This document shows, one piece after another, positions 63,045 to 64,000 of a DNA stretch of 64,000 nt. Source of the stretch: Leptospira broomii serovar Hurstbridge str. 5399. Lineage in GTDB: Bacteria; Spirochaetota; Leptospiria; Leptospirales; Leptospiraceae. The position numbers were made by a program, and so were the translations under genes. The DNA lies in the NCBI RefSeq assembly GCF_000243715.2, contig NZ_AHMO02000010.1:1-64000 (forward strand), read 5' to 3'. Below the pieces are notes generated by a model. It ran no database searches, was not told the DNA's origin, and saw nothing but the letters and a program-made list of their open reading frames with translations. The stretch's first letter is position 1, and every line of letters starts with the position of its first letter.

Positions 63045-63251
63045 TTAAGCGCTTTTCTTTCTAGAGTTTGTACTGACGCCCAGGATTTGATAGAGCGGAC
63101 ACCATCCGATTAAGCCTGTTAAAAGCGGAATTAGACCAACAATGACCGCTACAATTCCCAAGGAATTATGCGCCCAGAATCCCCATGCTACTAGTCCTAA
63201 TCCGATGATGGTTCTTACGGATCTATCGAACATTCCTTCGTTGATTTTCAT
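63045..63251 (-). CDS. DUF2892 small membrane protein
   Basis: 68 residues from the ATG at 63251, which directly follows GGGAGGAAGACA. Two membrane helices (VRTIIGLGLVAWGFWA and LGIVAVIVGLIPLLTGLIG) are followed by the family signature WCPLYQILGVST. Proteins of this type often accompany rhodanese or sulfur-handling genes, but none is next to it here. Location: inner membrane. Its function is unknown. Confidence 0.85.
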   Translation of the reverse strand: MKINEGMFDRSVRTIIGLGLVAWGFWAHNSLGIVAVIVGLIPLLTGLIGWCPLYQILGVSTNSRKKSA

Positions 63252-63500
63252 TGTCTTCCTCCCAATACGCATATTAATTATGGCACTTAAGGAATCATTG
63301 TCAAGTTTTACCGATCACAATAAACGATTCGAATCCCTAATTATTGTCAATCGGATTGAAAGAACATATTATAATATATTTTTGTAATATTTCCCGTAAT
63401 TTTTACGCCTTGGATCAAGGGCTAAGTTACATCGACCTCGTCCCGAATGTGGATCGGGAATTTTGCCGATCGCCCTCGATTAAAAGTCTATGGCGACTTA

Positions 63501-63545
63501 GGGGAAATGCCTTTTTAAGGATTAATTCTTAAACGGCATTTCCCC
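63501..63545 (-). terminator. Long hairpin overlapping a stop codon
   Basis: On the reverse strand GGGGAAATGCC, inside the last codons of the DUF1993 gene, pairs with GGCATTTCCCC downstream, with an inner TTTAAG/CTTAAA stem; about 17 bp in all. The TAA stop lies in the loop region. Confidence 0.5.
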
Positions 63546-64000
63546 TAGATAATCCTTTTTGCCCACATCGACTCCGTTGTGTCGTAGAATATCGTATGCG
63601 GTTGTAACGTGAAAATACACATTCGGAATAGCATGCTGAATAGCGTATTCCAATCCGGTTAAGTATTTTCCTTCCCAGCGAGGTTGTGAAATTCTTCTGT
63701 CATTTGCTTCGGCAAATTCTCCAGCGGAAAAAGTTCCTAAATATTTGACTACCTCGTCGATTCTAGTTTTCAATTCAGGAAGAGTTTTTTCTAGGTCCTC
63801 ATGAACGGGAGCTTGTTTCCCTGTCAAACGGGCAGTTGCAAGTTTTGCAGTATCGCATGCAATTTGAATCTGTCGAATAAGATTGAACTGATCCGGGGCT
63901 AATCTGGAATTTAACAGGACTTCAACGTCGATTTTTTTGGTTTCGGCAAAATGGGTCGCCTTATCTAGAATTCGACTTAGATTTTGCAGCATTTTTGTAA
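63522..64000 (-). CDS. DUF1993 protein, 5' end outside window
   Basis: The visible part is about 156-158 residues, starting near MLQNLSRILDKATHFAE. In this family that stretch normally follows about 12-15 more residues, and the frame stays open to the window edge, so the gene continues beyond base 64000 and the ATG at 63992 is probably internal. Motifs: LLNSRLAPDQFNLIRQIQIACDTAK and AIPNVYFHVTTAYDILRHNGVDVGKKDYLG, both typical of DUF1993 (a DinB-like helical fold). Function is unknown. Confidence 0.85.
   Translation of the reverse strand, partial: TKMLQNLSRILDKATHFAETKKIDVEVLLNSRLAPDQFNLIRQIQIACDTAKLATARLTGKQAPVHEDLEKTLPELKTRIDEVVKYLGTFSAGEFAEANDRRISQPRWEGKYLTGLEYAIQHAIPNVYFHVTTAYDILRHNGVDVGKKDYLGEMPFKN

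Overview
The window looks like a chromosomal segment of a leptospire (spirochaete, genus Leptospira or a close relative). The grounds are a Hint-containing protein of the leptospiral TIGR04388-like type, lipoproteins with spirochaete-style lipoboxes (LLTDC, LLSDC, VFLKC), several multi-spanning SpoIIE-type phosphatases, AT-rich intergenic DNA and moderate GC. This assignment rests on recognised protein families, not on a database search. No rRNA, tRNA or CRISPR array was recognised.

Layout. (1) 1-5000: a polymorphic-toxin locus. It holds the 3' part of a large toxin with a Hint protease and a variable C-terminal toxin domain, an overlapping immunity gene, two orphan candidate immunity genes, and a truncated second copy of the toxin core. 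(2) 5039-6016: a patatin phospholipase. (3) 6643-11480: a nitrite-respiration cluster, with a copper nitrite reductase fused to cytochrome c, a SUMF1-like protein, two SCO1 copper chaperones and a membrane MCP. (4) 11978-14840: an NTF2-like gene and a MarR gene around an 18-bp perfect palindrome, then two TPR proteins. (5) 14912-19607: a BBP2 porin, a fatty-acid desaturase and a BASS transporter. (6) 19648-28748: a sigma-54 regulon. A membrane-bound enhancer-binding protein lies beside three to four -24/-12 promoters that drive an outer-membrane barrel, two secreted alpha/beta hydrolases and perhaps a SpoIIE phosphatase, with shared upstream motifs at enhancer distance. (7) 29552-32698: a SpoIIE-TPR phosphatase.

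(8) 32960-58309 is the most striking region. It has an AraC regulator, 3-hydroxybutyryl-CoA dehydrogenase, acyl-CoA dehydrogenase, a 3,350-residue type I fatty acid synthase (AT-ER-DH-MPT-ACP-KR-KS, the fungal/mycobacterial order), a 1,979-residue single-chain acyl-CoA carboxylase (BC-BCCP-central-CT), a long-chain acyl-CoA ligase and a second SpoIIE-TPR phosphatase. A 16-bp motif, TAGCCGnnnCGTTCAA, occurs seven times. The copies lie only in the three intergenic regions in front of araC/hbd, the FAS-carboxylase operon and the ligase, so I propose it as the operator of the AraC protein. The reading is a self-contained, AraC-controlled pathway that makes malonyl-CoA, builds acyl chains on a megasynthase and links to CoA-ester metabolism. 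It is unexpected in a spirochaete, where a dissociated FAS-II is the norm.

(9) 58765-64000: an unknown protein, a fatty-acid-hydroxylase-type protein, an acyl-CoA desaturase, a nitrobindin-like protein, a DUF2892 protein and a DUF1993 gene cut by the window end.
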